This document shows, in pieces, positions 8,565 through 17,651 of a DNA stretch of 64,000 nucleotides. Both the position numbers and the translations under genes were made by a program. How positions within the stretch are numbered: position 1 is the first letter of the stretch; each line of letters starts with the position of its first letter. Location of the stretch: NCBI GenBank assembly GCA_038203935.1, contig JBBRDM010000002.1, positions 14,220 to 78,219 of the forward strand, written 5' to 3'. A model generated the notes under the pieces. It searched no databases and was not told the DNA's origin. It saw only the letters and a list, made by a program, of their open reading frames with translations. This DNA comes from JANXSG01 sp038203935 (GTDB taxonomy: Bacteria > Armatimonadota > Chthonomonadetes > Chthonomonadales > Chthonomonadaceae).

Positions 8565-9887
8565 TTACTTACTTTCCAACATCCGAATAATCAGCCCGCT
8601 CCAGAGTTTTGGATAGAAGAATGTCGATTTCTGAGGCATTTTATCGCCCGCGGATGCAACATCCCGCACCTCATCCACCGCAGGATTCTGCAGCAGACAT
8701 GCAATCTGGAACTCACCGCTCAGCACACGGTCGACTGCTTCCTGCTCATCTCGTGTGTAAGCGACATCGTGCGTATGCGCTAACTCAGTCCAGGATATTC
8801 CCAGCGAACGATCCAGAACGAGTGTCTGCAGTATGGTAACATCGAGTCGCTTCCATGCTGAGCAGTGTGCGCCCGGCATCGCATACGCTGCCTGTGATAG
8901 ATCTTTTAATGTGAGAGCGTAGCAGGCTCCTTTTTTGATGATCACAATGCGTTTTTCACCCTGCACTTCTGTTTTGATCCAACTACGCGCTTCGTCAATT
9001 GGCAGCTTCTGAACTGCAAAATAACGTTTGAGCTGCATCAGCAGATCGTCGAAACGGCTTATTGAGATATTTTTCACCAGCCTATGTGTTGGCAGCACCA
9101 CCAGGCCGGGATCTTCAAAAGCGCTGAGCCCGATAAGCAGATAGTCTTCCGGCTTGGGCGAATTTTTGCCAGCAGCCGTAGTTTCCGCCTGATAGTTGAG
9201 CGCGGTTTCATAACGGTGGTGGCCGTCCGCAATCCATACCCTGCGTGGTTCAAAAAACGCATTCAATTTGCTGATTAGTTCTGGGCTGCTATGCCGGTAT
9301 ATTAGATGCTGTTCCGCATCGGGTCCACTTTTGCCGGCGAACGTCGCCGCTAACAACGGTTCCGAGCCTGAAGCAGATTCATCAAGAGCCTTTGCTACTT
9401 CCATCTCCGGATCTTCATACAGGCCGTAAATCGGCTCTGGATTGGAGTGTGTCGCTCGCATTAAAAGCAGCCTGTCTGCCTTCGCTTTGGGATGAGTCTC
9501 TTCGTGGGGAAGCACCACCCCTTCAGAATAAGGAGCTAGTTTGAGAGCAACAAACAGGGTTTTTCGCTCTACAATCTGGTTTGAATCCAGCGGGTGCTCA
9601 AATTTTTGTATATACTCGTAGTATGCCGGCTCTGTATCTTGTACCAGCTTTCCCGAGGAGAGAGCGTTTTTCAGAAAATCCGCAGCGCGGGTATATCGAT
9701 TATTAGAGTCGCAATCGTCTGGCTGATCTTTATTAAGTATCAGACGAACAATATTTTCGGGATTCTGAGCGTAATATGCCTCCTGTTGCGCAGGTGAAAG
9801 TACATCGTAGGGTGGCGTGATTACATCCGCAAGCGAAACAGCATTGGAGTCAAAGTAGACACCCTGGAAAGGGGTGATAGTGGCCAT
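8565..9887 (-). CDS. DUF1015 family protein
   Basis: 440 aa, the normal DUF1015 length. The N-terminus (ITPFQGVYFDSNAVSLADVI, then TPPYDVLSPAQQEAYYAQNP and ENIVRLILNK) is diagnostic, as are VVLPHEETHPKAKADRLLLM, PIYGLYEDP, WIADGHHRYETALNY and MLEEP-type C-terminal helices. DUF1015 proteins are widespread, soluble and biochemically uncharacterised; some lie near serine-pathway or phosphoryl-transfer genes. The DGHHRYETAL segment is the best candidate active site. First gene of the minus-strand operon; GAGA sits about 5 nt before the ATG. Confidence 0.9.
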   Translation of the reverse strand: MATITPFQGVYFDSNAVSLADVITPPYDVLSPAQQEAYYAQNPENIVRLILNKDQPDDCDSNNRYTRAADFLKNALSSGKLVQDTEPAYYEYIQKFEHPLDSNQIVERKTLFVALKLAPYSEGVVLPHEETHPKAKADRLLLMRATHSNPEPIYGLYEDPEMEVAKALDESASGSEPLLAATFAGKSGPDAEQHLIYRHSSPELISKLNAFFEPRRVWIADGHHRYETALNYQAETTAAGKNSPKPEDYLLIGLSAFEDPGLVVLPTHRLVKNISISRFDDLLMQLKRYFAVQKLPIDEARSWIKTEVQGEKRIVIIKKGACYALTLKDLSQAAYAMPGAHCSAWKRLDVTILQTLVLDRSLGISWTELAHTHDVAYTRDEQEAVDRVLSGEFQIACLLQNPAVDEVRDVASAGDKMPQKSTFFYPKLWSGLIIRMLESK

Positions 9888-10533
9888 GAATTCTCAACTT
9901 TCTATGAATCTGGTTACTTCTGATGAAACAGCTTCGAAGTACTGCACATATTATAGACCAAACCAGCTATCTTCGGTCAAATGAGTAATTCAGTTGATGA
10001 TAATCACGAACCTCTTTAGGAACATGAAAAAAATATATATACCTTCTAATTCCATCAATGAGGAGGGAAAGGCGGGGCATAGGAAATCTTTTACTCCGAA
10101 TCGGAGTATGACTTGAGATCACGATAATTGCACCCAATTTGGCGATACTATGCCGTAATTTGCATAGAATCGTGAACGAGCACCTCATTAACTGCTTCTC
10201 CATCTTCTATCAGACTGGTTCAGCAATTACCCTCTCTATTCGTGACTATAGTGCTGCCTAACCGAAATCTAGACAGCTGCGATGTATTTGCTGCAGTCGA
10301 AAATCAGCTGGAATCCTGGCCTGGCTTATCTTCCTTATATTAGAGAAGTAAATACTTTATATTAGAGAAGTAAATACTTTCGCGCGCTCAGCTTCTGACC
10401 GGATACAATCGTTAACGATGTTTTCCAGATTGGCGAGGTTCAGCCGGGCCATCTTCTCAATTGGCAATAATCCTAGGCTAACTAAGAAAAATTGTCCATG
10501 TCGAATCTATACTGCGGTTATTTCTAAAGCCCC
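9888..10533. other. Long intergenic region, no convincing gene
   Basis: About 650 bp between the divergent DUF1015 and LacI-type genes. A minus-strand frame at 9967..10203 (78 codons) has no recognisable family and no clear ribosome-binding site, so it is not called. The region contains a tandem 22-bp duplication (listed separately). Confidence 0.5.
10336..10379 (+). repeat. Tandem 22-bp direct repeat, two copies
   Basis: Two identical adjacent copies of a 22-bp unit starting TATATTAGAGAAGTAAATAC lie at 10336-10357 and 10358-10379. Exact identity suggests recent slippage or duplication. It is about 155 bp upstream of the LacI-gene promoter and has no obvious function. Confidence 0.9.
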
Positions 10534-10562
10534 TTGACAACATTTATAAACTATGATAGAAT
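10534..10562 (+). promoter_or_regulatory. Sigma70-type promoter of the LacI-family gene
   Basis: TTGACA at 10534-10539 and TAGAAT at 10557-10562 are separated by exactly 17 bp. Transcription would start around 10569. The -10 box lies inside the left arm of the palindrome at 10552-10605. Confidence 0.8.
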
Positions 10563-10605
10563 TCATTTAAGCGCTTACGTAAGCGCTTAAATGAATTCTA
10601 TCATA
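10552..10605. promoter_or_regulatory. Perfect 54-bp palindrome, probable LacI-family autoregulatory operator
   Basis: The arms 10552-10578 and 10579-10605 are perfectly complementary with no spacer (centre TTAC/GTAA). The core contains AAGCGCTTACGTAAGCGCTT, two adjacent copies of the AAGCGCTT-type half-site organisation bound by LacI/GalR regulators. It overlaps the -10 and start region of the promoter for the LacI-type gene 46 bp downstream, a classic arrangement for negative autoregulation. The operator role is inferred from position and sequence. Confidence 0.8.
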
Positions 10606-10650
10606 AGGGCCAATTGACCAGATTATGGCCTGGAGCAAGCAGAGAGAAAT

Positions 10651-11724
10651 ATGCGGCGTGCTTCGACGAGTAAAAAATCAATAACCATTTCAGATGTCGC
10701 CCGAGAAGCTGGTGTCACATCAGCTACTGTCTCCTTCACCCTATCTGGAAAACGCGTAATATCTCCCGACACGCGAGAAGCTGTAATGGGCGCTATAGAG
10801 CGATTGGGTTATAGCCCTAATCCGCATGCAGTGCGTCTGGCGAATGGACGCTGTGCGGACCTCATTCCTCTTTTTACACTAACAATCGATGGGGGATGCT
10901 GCACTCAAAAACTGCTGCTTGTGCAGCGTGCTCTTCACGAGGATGGATTTCGCGCGCCGATTCATGGATATGATTATCACGCTGCTCATAATGGTGCGGA
11001 GCAGGTCGCATTGATGCGAGATATTCGAATGCAGCGGCCACGCGCTGTCATATGCGCCTCTGCAGGTGTCTGTCCCGAGGCAATGCAAGAGCTGCATAAG
11101 TTTCAGGAAGAGGGTGGACTGGTAGCCTGTATCTGTTACGGCTCTCCTGCTCCAGTAGACTGTGATCAAGTAATTCTTGATGAGGAAGACAACACTTATC
11201 AGTCTGCCCGGTATCTGCTTTCTCTCGGACATAGACGCATAGGGTTCTATAAAGTGGGGCCAGAACGACATACAGGACTTCGTTACACAGGCTATCGCCG
11301 TGCGCTGGCAGAGTATGAAGTGGAATATAACCCTTTATGGCATTTTTATGGTGGAGCAATAGCGAACCAGGAAGAAAGCGGTGTAGGCATTGCTAAGCAA
11401 TGGGCGGCGCTTACACGAGAAAATCGCCCCACAGCCATGTGTATTGTGAATGATTATACGGCGCAAGGCTTCGTTGTAGGCGTGGAGGATCTTGGATTCC
11501 GGGTACCCGAGGATGTCAGTATCGTCGGTCACGATGATCAGCCTCCAGCCCGTTTCGGCCGCATTCCATTGACTACAGTTTCTCACCCGGTCGAAGAGAT
11601 GGTTGAGGTGTTTCTCTCTATGGTAAGGGAGCGCATCAATGGCTATGAGGGACCGCCGCGTCATTCTATAGTCAGGGGAAATCTTGTTCTACGGAATTCC
11701 ACAGCATGCTTTAGTTCCGAATGA
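10651..11724 (+). CDS. LacI/GalR-family transcriptional regulator
   Basis: 357 aa. The N-terminal helix-turn-helix and hinge are canonical: ITISDVAREAGVTSATVSFT, ISPDTREAVMGAIERLGYSP, then NPHAVRLANG. The C-terminal periplasmic-binding-protein-like effector domain shows YLLSLGHRRIGFY, PTAMCIVNDYTAQGFVVGVE, VPEDVSIVGHDDQP and PLTTVSHPVEEM. It should bind DNA as a dimer and respond to a small sugar-like ligand. The 54-bp palindrome over its own promoter is the likely binding site. The next gene downstream is a prepilin-like gene; such regulators are often seen near prepilin genes in Armatimonadota, but no matching operator is visible in front of that gene. Confidence 0.93.
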   Translation: MRRASTSKKSITISDVAREAGVTSATVSFTLSGKRVISPDTREAVMGAIERLGYSPNPHAVRLANGRCADLIPLFTLTIDGGCCTQKLLLVQRALHEDGFRAPIHGYDYHAAHNGAEQVALMRDIRMQRPRAVICASAGVCPEAMQELHKFQEEGGLVACICYGSPAPVDCDQVILDEEDNTYQSARYLLSLGHRRIGFYKVGPERHTGLRYTGYRRALAEYEVEYNPLWHFYGGAIANQEESGVGIAKQWAALTRENRPTAMCIVNDYTAQGFVVGVEDLGFRVPEDVSIVGHDDQPPARFGRIPLTTVSHPVEEMVEVFLSMVRERINGYEGPPRHSIVRGNLVLRNSTACFSSE

Positions 11725-12027
11725 TACGAAATAGACGCAAAACATGAAAAAATGGGACTTGCATCAAGGTTTGTACTGAGCCTCATACATCAAAGGGGAG
11801 GTGATTTCAGCACGATAACATAGTATTGGTAAACCATTGACTTTTTTAGCTTGTTTCCTCGCTATGACGTGCAGAGGGAGAAATAAGGTAATCAAGATTT
11901 GCATTAATATCGGTCCGTACCATAACCATTTGGAATACATTAGCCGCAAAGCTTTCTAATACATCAAAAGCGCGATCAAACCCTCGGTTTCGAAGCGTTT
12001 AAGACCATCCAGCAAAGGAGCATTGTA
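11725..12027. other. Intergenic region
   Basis: About 300 bp between the LacI-type gene and the prepilin gene. No terminator hairpin, second palindrome or strong promoter was found. A minus-strand frame with one hydrophobic stretch (11764..11940) was considered but not called. AAAGGAG near the right end is the ribosome-binding site of the next gene. Confidence 0.5.
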
Positions 12028-12894
12028 ATGTACCATCATAAGAGAAGTGGTTTTACCCTCATTGAGCTATTAGTTGTAATCGCAATCATCGCCATCTTAG
12101 CAGCGATTTTATTTCCTGTTTTCGCTCAGGCCCGTGAAAAGGCTCGCCAGACTTCCTGCCTCTCTAACATAAAGCAGCTGGGACTTGGAATTTTAATGTA
12201 TACCCAGGACTATGATGAGTTGTTTCCGGTGCATGCCTACTGGGAAAATAACTGGAACACCATAGAAGGTAAATCGCAGTACTGGGAAGGGCGAGTTTTA
12301 CCGTATATCAAGAACCTGGGTATTTTCAGATGTCCTTCAGATGGAGGCGCATCCGCAGCCACTACAAGCGGCGGTGATGCAGGTACGAGGGTAAGCTATG
12401 CATTCAACTCGATAGTTGGTACCGATCAGGTTCGAGGTGAGGCACGCGGAATTATCATGTCGATACCTGCCTGGGCTCCTGCTGCTGTGGCACCTCAATC
12501 TATCGCTGCAGTCGGTCGGCCTGCCGAATCCATTGCTTTGGGTGAACAGCACACAGGCGATGTAGCTTCGAATGTAGCTCGATGGTGGTGGGGCGAAAAT
12601 AGTAACAGCACACCTGTCAATGGAATGATATTTATGACAATGCTCGATGCTAAATTCGAGGCGCTTCCGCCACTGTGGGGCGGACTGCCAGGACCAAACG
12701 GAGCGAGAGATGAATCCACTCCAGATTCGAAGAAATTCGGCTGGGGCAGAAACGGAGCCATTTCGGACAAGCATTCGAGTCTAAGCAATTTCATATTCGC
12801 TGATGGCCATGCAAAAGCGCTGAGACCCACTCAAACCAATCCCGATGGCGTCGGGCATCCAGAACTCAATATGTGGGATGCTAAACGCTCATGA
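12028..12894 (+). CDS. Type IV prepilin-like protein (N-methylation domain, H-X9-DG-type C-terminus)
   Basis: 288 aa. The N-terminus MYHHKRSGFTLIELLVVIA is a type III (prepilin) signal: cleavage by prepilin peptidase before F, with Glu at +5, followed by a hydrophobic helix. The next block (FPVFAQAREKARQTSC, IKQLGLGILMYTQDYDE) is the hallmark of the expanded armatimonad prepilin family. The C-terminus has the matching NFIFADGHAKAL motif. It should be a membrane-inserted, secreted pseudopilin. AAAGGAG lies about 8 nt upstream of the ATG. Its stop overlaps the next start (ATGA), so it is coupled to the small lipoprotein gene. Confidence 0.92.
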   Translation: MYHHKRSGFTLIELLVVIAIIAILAAILFPVFAQAREKARQTSCLSNIKQLGLGILMYTQDYDELFPVHAYWENNWNTIEGKSQYWEGRVLPYIKNLGIFRCPSDGGASAATTSGGDAGTRVSYAFNSIVGTDQVRGEARGIIMSIPAWAPAAVAPQSIAAVGRPAESIALGEQHTGDVASNVARWWWGENSNSTPVNGMIFMTMLDAKFEALPPLWGGLPGPNGARDESTPDSKKFGWGRNGAISDKHSSLSNFIFADGHAKALRPTQTNPDGVGHPELNMWDAKRS

Positions 12895-13142
12895 TAGATA
12901 TTCGCCCGAATAGTTCATTCGGCGTACTGAAAGGAACAGCAGTTGTCATACTGTTGTTCCTGATCATAATCGCTCATGGATGCAGTCCAAATAAACCCAT
13001 GTCCCGTGCCGATGAGCAGAAGCAGTTTCTCGCCCCAACTGAAATAAGCAAGCTGCGCCCTGAGGCACGCGAAGCTCTTCGCCACCTTCCAGGCGGAGAC
13101 CAAGCTGCCCCTGCTAATGCTGCTCCCTCCGCATCGAAATAA
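12891..13142 (+). CDS. Small lipoprotein coupled to the prepilin-like gene
   Basis: 83 aa. One hydrophobic helix (GTAVVILLFLIIIAHGC) ends in a lipobox-like IAHGC, so the mature protein probably starts at a lipidated Cys near residue 31. The remainder is short and hydrophilic with an Ala/Pro-rich tail (GGDQAAPANAAPSASK). The ATGA overlap with the prepilin stop indicates coordinated translation. Function unknown; a role at the cell surface with the pseudopilin is inferred. Confidence 0.7.
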   Translation: MIDIRPNSSFGVLKGTAVVILLFLIIIAHGCSPNKPMSRADEQKQFLAPTEISKLRPEAREALRHLPGGDQAAPANAAPSASK

Positions 13143-13217
13143 TATTAATTCATGTTATGAAGGCGAGCAGCTTGTCGAGATCAATATATTTTTTTCGATC
13201 TCTACAGGAAATTGCAA

Positions 13218-13337
13218 AATGCACCTCACCCCGGCCCTCTCCCGCATGCTCGTTCCTCGCGGGAGAGGAGGAAATGCACAGTCTAATTCCTCATCTCCCT
13301 GACCCTCTTCTCCCAAAAACGGGAGAAGGGGGAAATG
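13218..13337 (+). repeat. Dispersed two-module hairpin repeat (modules A and B)
   Basis: Module A: CCTCTCCCGC (13236-13245) pairs with GCGGGAGAGG (13259-13268), with CTCGTTCCTC in the loop region. Module B: CTTCTCCC (13307-13314) pairs with GGGAGAAG (13321-13328). The same modules recur at 31771-31881 (order B then A) and, in part, at 13446-13497 and 50961-51069. This is a REP/MITE-like intergenic repeat; it may also act as a terminator for the prepilin-lipoprotein unit. Confidence 0.8.
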
Positions 13338-13445
13338 CTTAATTTTGACTCTACCCTTGCCTAATGCAAACTGATTTATCGTTTGTACGAGCAGAGAAGT
13401 GGGTGGAGTGTTAGGCAAAAAAAATAACACTTATCACTCAGGCGT

Positions 13446-13497
13446 TATTTCCCCCTTTTCCTGTTTTTGGGAGAAGGAGGTCATAGGGGAAGAGGGC
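13446..13497 (-). repeat. Dispersed hairpin repeat, module B, inverted
   Basis: TTTCCCCCTTTTCCTGTTTT followed by TGGGAGAAGGAGG is the reverse-orientation form of module B at 13300-13335, about 110 bp away. Together they give a locally inverted pair. The remaining sequence to 13698 shows no gene. Confidence 0.65.
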
Positions 13498-13698
13498 AAC
13501 GTGGACAGGTATCATTCGAATGATGACTTTTGCAATCATCATAAACTCGGTAAACCTGCATAAGTAAAAAGATTAAATAGAATTGGAGTTATTCGTCCAT
13601 TTCGCGATAATAGAGAAACATGAGCAGTAGATTCCTGTCTGAAAGACTAATTGTAACGTACTTTTAATTTGTAATCTGCAATCATGGAGTTCTAAAGA

Positions 13699-16600
13699 AT
13701 GAGTTCGAGACCGCAGCATGCACTATTTTCTTTGGCCGTAACCATCAGTATTCTGTTTTCTTCTCTGGCAGTAAATGCCCGAGAGAATAAAACAGACCCT
13801 CCGAAAGCAGTAACAGCGATTCAGTCGGAGTATTTCGAAAGCAGAGTGAGGCCGCTGCTCGTGCAGTACTGCTCCGGATGCCACGGTGAGAAACTGCAGT
13901 CCGGCGGGCTTCGGCTCGATTCGCTTCAGAATCTTCTCAAAGGGGGCGGGCGCGGCTCCGCGCTAATGCCAGGCGTCCCGGATAAAAGCCTGATCATTCA
14001 GGCAATTCATTACCAATCTTCCCCCAAAATGCCGCCGTCCGGCCCGCTCAGTGATGCCGATCAGCGCACTCTGGAGGACTGGGTGAAGATGGGAGCGCCG
14101 TGGCCAGGAGCAATGGTTTCGAAAGAGACGCTTCAGGCGGCGAAGAGCGGTGAATATGCAATTACTCCAGCGCAGAAAAGTTTCTGGTCGTTCGTCCCCG
14201 TTCACCGGCAGGCGGCGCCAAAGGTTAAAAATCTAAAATGGGTCAAGTCGCCCATTGACAGTTTTATTCTCGCGAGGCTGGAAGCGCAGGGTCTGATGCC
14301 CGCGAAACCTGCCGACCGCCACACTCTTATTCGCCGTGCCACGTTCGATCTTATCGGGCTGCCACCCACGCCAGAGGAAGTCGATTCATTTCTGCGTGAC
14401 AAATCGCCGAGTGCCTACTCCAAAGTGGTAGATCGCCTGCTCGCTTCGCCTAAATATGGGGAGCGGTGGGGAAGGCGGTGGCTCGATGTAGTGCGATACT
14501 GCGACTCCTCTGATGCGCGTTCGGTCGGCTCCGACTCCGATTTCAATGAGATTTGGAGATACCGCGACTGGGTGGTGAACGCCCTGAACCGCGATATGCC
14601 CTACTCCGACTTCATGCGCAATCAGATTGCAGGTGATCTGCTGCCGGTAAACTCGAGCAATTCAAGTTTACACTTTGTATCAGAACCAACCTCTACTTCG
14701 CCTATCAAGAATTCAACTGGCATAGCAAATATACAAGGAACGATAGCAACCGGAATGCTGGCCGTGGGGAACTGGGGCAACGGAGATGCCGACAAAGAGA
14801 AAATCCTGACCGATATTGCGGACGACCAGGTGGATGTGGTAAGCCGGGGATTCATGGGGCTGACCATCGCCTGCGCCCGCTGCCATAATCATAAATTCGA
14901 TCCTATCCCCACCAAAGACTACTACGGCCTCGCCGGCATTTTTATGAGTTCGCATATCCTGCCAAAGCTGACTCCCAAAGGAGCCGGGGAGAACATGCTT
15001 CGAATTCCGCTGGAGACTCCAGCGCAGGCCACCGCCCGAAAACAGTTCGAAATGGATCTGGATGGCCTTCAAAAATCGCGAGCCTCGGCACAAACGGCTG
15101 CTTACACGGAGTTTGTTAAATCGGCCTCGCCATCCGCTGCAAAATACATCACCTCTGCCTGGGAATATGCGCATCTTCATTCGTCTAACCCGAAACTGAC
15201 ACTTGCGGACTATTCAAAACAACAGGAATTACACCCCTACGCGCTGCAGCAGTGGATGGATTTTCTGGGCATGGCGGACTATCCGTTGATGACCCATCAG
15301 TACAAGGATCTGCTGGAAGCGCCGGGCGTGGTCGGCTGGAAGGGCAAGGGAGATACACCTTCCGTTACGATCAATACCAACGAAACCGCCCGTACTCTCG
15401 CATCCTTTACCCTGCCACCGAAATCTGTGAACGTGCATCCCTCCCCGGAAAACGGAGTGGTTGTCAGCTGGAAGAGTCCCATTACTGGCACCGTCGAAAT
15501 CACTGGCAATGTTGCCGATGCCGATCCGGGCGGCGGTGACGGCATTGCGTGGATCATCGATTATCGTACTCCTGCTGGATCAGTGGAGCTGGCAAGAGGT
15601 GATATACCGAACGGTGGAAATCAGGATTTCCACGCAGGGCAGGGTTCAGATCGACTGAAACGTATACAGGTTCAGAAAGGGGAGAGCATCCAGATTCTCA
15701 TTCTCCCAAAAGAGACCTACTTCAACGATACCACGACAGTAGATCTCACCATAACTAACATGGAGAGTAATAAAAGCTGGAATCTCGCGCGAGATATGAT
15801 GTCTAATCCGCTCCTAAGCAATCCGCATCCCGATAGTTTCGGAAGCAGCGCTGTCTGGGAGTTCATGGATATGGCAGGAAGCACCCGGGGAAATGTAAAA
15901 GGCGCAGGCTCTCTGCTGGGAGCATGGAGGGAGGGACTCCAAAAATCCAGCGCAGCGCCATCAGGCCAGAATAATTCTTTCGCCGACCTCAAACCCACGA
16001 TCGAATCTGCAGCAGTTTTGCTGGCTGCATCACTGAATAAATCCGGCACTCTGAATGGAGACCACAGCCCGTTCTGGATTCATAAAAAGGCGGATGAGAC
16101 TGCTTTACCAGAACCAGCAAAGCTTATTCTGGCGAAATGGGATAGCAGCATCACCGAACTTCAGAAGAAAACTCCCCCGCCAATCGAATATGCGAATGGC
16201 GCTCAGGAAGGCGGTGTGCCTGAAAGTTCACAGCAGGGAGTCCACGATATCCATGTGCATATCCGAGGCAGCTATCTGCGCCTCGGCGACCTCACTCCGC
16301 GCCACTTCCCGATTATTCTGGGCGGGATGAAACAGCCTCCCATCACTTCGGGCAGCGGCCGGCTTCAGCTTGCGAACTGGCTGGCAAGCCCCGAACATCC
16401 CACCACCGCCCGCGTGATGGTGAACCGAATCTGGCAGGGGCATTTTGGCGAGGGGATTGTGAGAACCCCCAGCAACTTCGGATTTTTGGGCGAGCGCCCG
16501 ACTCACCCGGAACTGCTGGACTGGCTCGCTTCGGAGTTCGTGAAAAACGGCTGGTCGATGAAGAAGTTGCATCGCGAAATCATGCTGTCTGCCACCTATC

Positions 16601-17193
16601 AGCAGTCCTCCGAGCCGAACGATGCCTGCCTGAAGCACGATCCCGGCAACCGTCTTTTCGGCAGAATGAACCGGCAGCGACTGGAATCCGAAGCCATTCG
16701 AGATAACATGCTTGCGGTTTCCGGAAAGCTTGACCTCACTTTAGGCGGCAAGCCATTACGCGATTTCAATGCACCGCGAAGAACGCTCTATATCATGACA
16801 ATCCGTTCGGACAGAACTGGTTTTGGATCGCTCTTCGACACTGCCGACCCGACGGCGAGTATGGATCACCGCACCTCGACTACAGTCGCGCCGCAGGCGC
16901 TTTTCCTTATGAACAGTTCGTTCGTTCTGGATCAAGTAAAGGCGCTTGCGCACCGGCTGATGACGGAAGTCCCAGGCGGCGATACCGAACGGATTACCGC
17001 AGCCTATCGCCTGCTCTTCAGCCGACCTCCTTCTTCAGCCGAGATCAAAATTGGTCTTGGATACCTCGACCGTGTGCGACACGAAACGGTCGCGCTGGCC
17101 TCAAACGGTCCTTTACCATCCCGCGATCAAGCAGCCTGGGAAGCTTACTGCCAGGTTTTAGTCTGCGCGAATGAGTTTGTATTTGTGGATTGA
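13699..17193 (+). CDS. Planctomycete-type cytochrome protein, PSCyt1-DUF1549-DUF1553
   Basis: 1164 aa with an N-terminal signal peptide (residues about 8-26). The PSCyt1 cytochrome-c-like domain carries CSGCH at residues 58-62 and ends SPKMPPSGPLSDADQ. DUF1549 follows from about residue 178 (SPIDSFILARLEAQGLMPAK, LIRRATFDLIGLPPTPEEVD, YGERWGRRWLDVVRY) with a second haem-type motif CARCH near 392-396. A beta-rich insert occupies the middle. DUF1553 is C-terminal (VMVNRIWQGHFGEGIVRTPS, LLDWLASEFVKNGWSMKKLH). Predicted to be an exported haem protein. Such genes normally precede a DUF1501 gene, but none is adjacent here; the closest is at 42298..43620. The biological role of the family is unproven. 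Confidence 0.92.
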   Translation: MSSRPQHALFSLAVTISILFSSLAVNARENKTDPPKAVTAIQSEYFESRVRPLLVQYCSGCHGEKLQSGGLRLDSLQNLLKGGGRGSALMPGVPDKSLIIQAIHYQSSPKMPPSGPLSDADQRTLEDWVKMGAPWPGAMVSKETLQAAKSGEYAITPAQKSFWSFVPVHRQAAPKVKNLKWVKSPIDSFILARLEAQGLMPAKPADRHTLIRRATFDLIGLPPTPEEVDSFLRDKSPSAYSKVVDRLLASPKYGERWGRRWLDVVRYCDSSDARSVGSDSDFNEIWRYRDWVVNALNRDMPYSDFMRNQIAGDLLPVNSSNSSLHFVSEPTSTSPIKNSTGIANIQGTIATGMLAVGNWGNGDADKEKILTDIADDQVDVVSRGFMGLTIACARCHNHKFDPIPTKDYYGLAGIFMSSHILPKLTPKGAGENMLRIPLETPAQATARKQFEMDLDGLQKSRASAQTAAYTEFVKSASPSAAKYITSAWEYAHLHSSNPKLTLADYSKQQELHPYALQQWMDFLGMADYPLMTHQYKDLLEAPGVVGWKGKGDTPSVTINTNETARTLASFTLPPKSVNVHPSPENGVVVSWKSPITGTVEITGNVADADPGGGDGIAWIIDYRTPAGSVELARGDIPNGGNQDFHAGQGSDRLKRIQVQKGESIQILILPKETYFNDTTTVDLTITNMESNKSWNLARDMMSNPLLSNPHPDSFGSSAVWEFMDMAGSTRGNVKGAGSLLGAWREGLQKSSAAPSGQNNSFADLKPTIESAAVLLAASLNKSGTLNGDHSPFWIHKKADETALPEPAKLILAKWDSSITELQKKTPPPIEYANGAQEGGVPESSQQGVHDIHVHIRGSYLRLGDLTPRHFPIILGGMKQPPITSGSGRLQLANWLASPEHPTTARVMVNRIWQGHFGEGIVRTPSNFGFLGERPTHPELLDWLASEFVKNGWSMKKLHREIMLSATYQQSSEPNDACLKHDPGNRLFGRMNRQRLESEAIRDNMLAVSGKLDLTLGGKPLRDFNAPRRTLYIMTIRSDRTGFGSLFDTADPTASMDHRTSTTVAPQALFLMNSSFVLDQVKALAHRLMTEVPGGDTERITAAYRLLFSRPPSSAEIKIGLGYLDRVRHETVALASNGPLPSRDQAAWEAYCQVLVCANEFVFVD

Positions 17194-17332
17194 TATCAGC
17201 TGCGCCCGCCTTATTATTTCATTAGTCTTCTTTACAAACTATAGCAAATGACGTGCTGAAATTATTCCGGTGTATAATGGGAGCAGAGCAAATAGTTAGA
17301 GTTCACCTTATCTGTTTTTGTGAGGAAAATCA

Positions 17333-17533
17333 ATGGTTCAAAAAATGGAAGCCGTTTTTGACGGAAAAGTACTTCGTCCAGATACGCCTTTACAATTAGA
17401 AGTGAACACAGGAGTGCGATTAACGGTGGAAACATTGTCTGAGGTAGAGCAGATTCCACGTTCCTTTCTTCATACTGCCCGTTCTATGAAACTGGAAGTA
17501 CCCATTGACTGGTCGGCTAAATTAGACCAGTAG
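17333..17533 (+). CDS. DUF104 (AF2212-like) antitoxin
   Basis: 66 aa. The opening MVQKMEAVFDGKVLRPDTPL and LEVNTGVRLTVETL match the DUF104/AF2212 family, usually the antitoxin partner of a PIN-domain RNase. The C-terminal extension would contact the toxin. Four nucleotides after its stop begins a PIN-toxin-like frame, but that frame is truncated (17538..17651). The antitoxin is therefore probably orphaned. GAGGAAAA lies upstream of the ATG. Confidence 0.8.
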   Translation: MVQKMEAVFDGKVLRPDTPLQLEVNTGVRLTVETLSEVEQIPRSFLHTARSMKLEVPIDWSAKLDQ

Positions 17534-17537
17534 TTGT

Positions 17538-17651
17538 ATGGAAAAGATAATGCCACGTCTGGATAAAGTAATTTTGGATGCCTCCTACGCAATAGCTCTA
17601 TCTGCTCCAGGTGACTCGTTTCAAAGAAAACAGCATGAAGAAGAAAATTGA
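17538..17651 (+). pseudogene. Truncated PIN-domain toxin (N-terminal fragment)
   Basis: A 37-codon frame, beginning ATG 17538, reads MEKIMPRLDKVILDASYAIA then LSAPGDSFQ. LDASYAIALSAPGDSF is the first strand/helix of VapC-like PIN toxins and carries the first catalytic Asp. The homology stops there and the frame runs into QRKQHEEEN and a stop. The other PIN acidic residues are missing, so no active toxin can be made. The start of the next gene (17635) lies inside the tail, as if a deletion joined two loci. Confidence 0.7.

Noticed and set aside
9967..10203. 78-codon minus-strand frame between DUF1015 and LacI genes
   Set aside because: No recognisable domain, no ribosome-binding site, unusual composition.
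11764..11949. 61-codon minus-strand frame with a hydrophobic segment
   Set aside because: Convergent position without a good start signal; no homology recognised.
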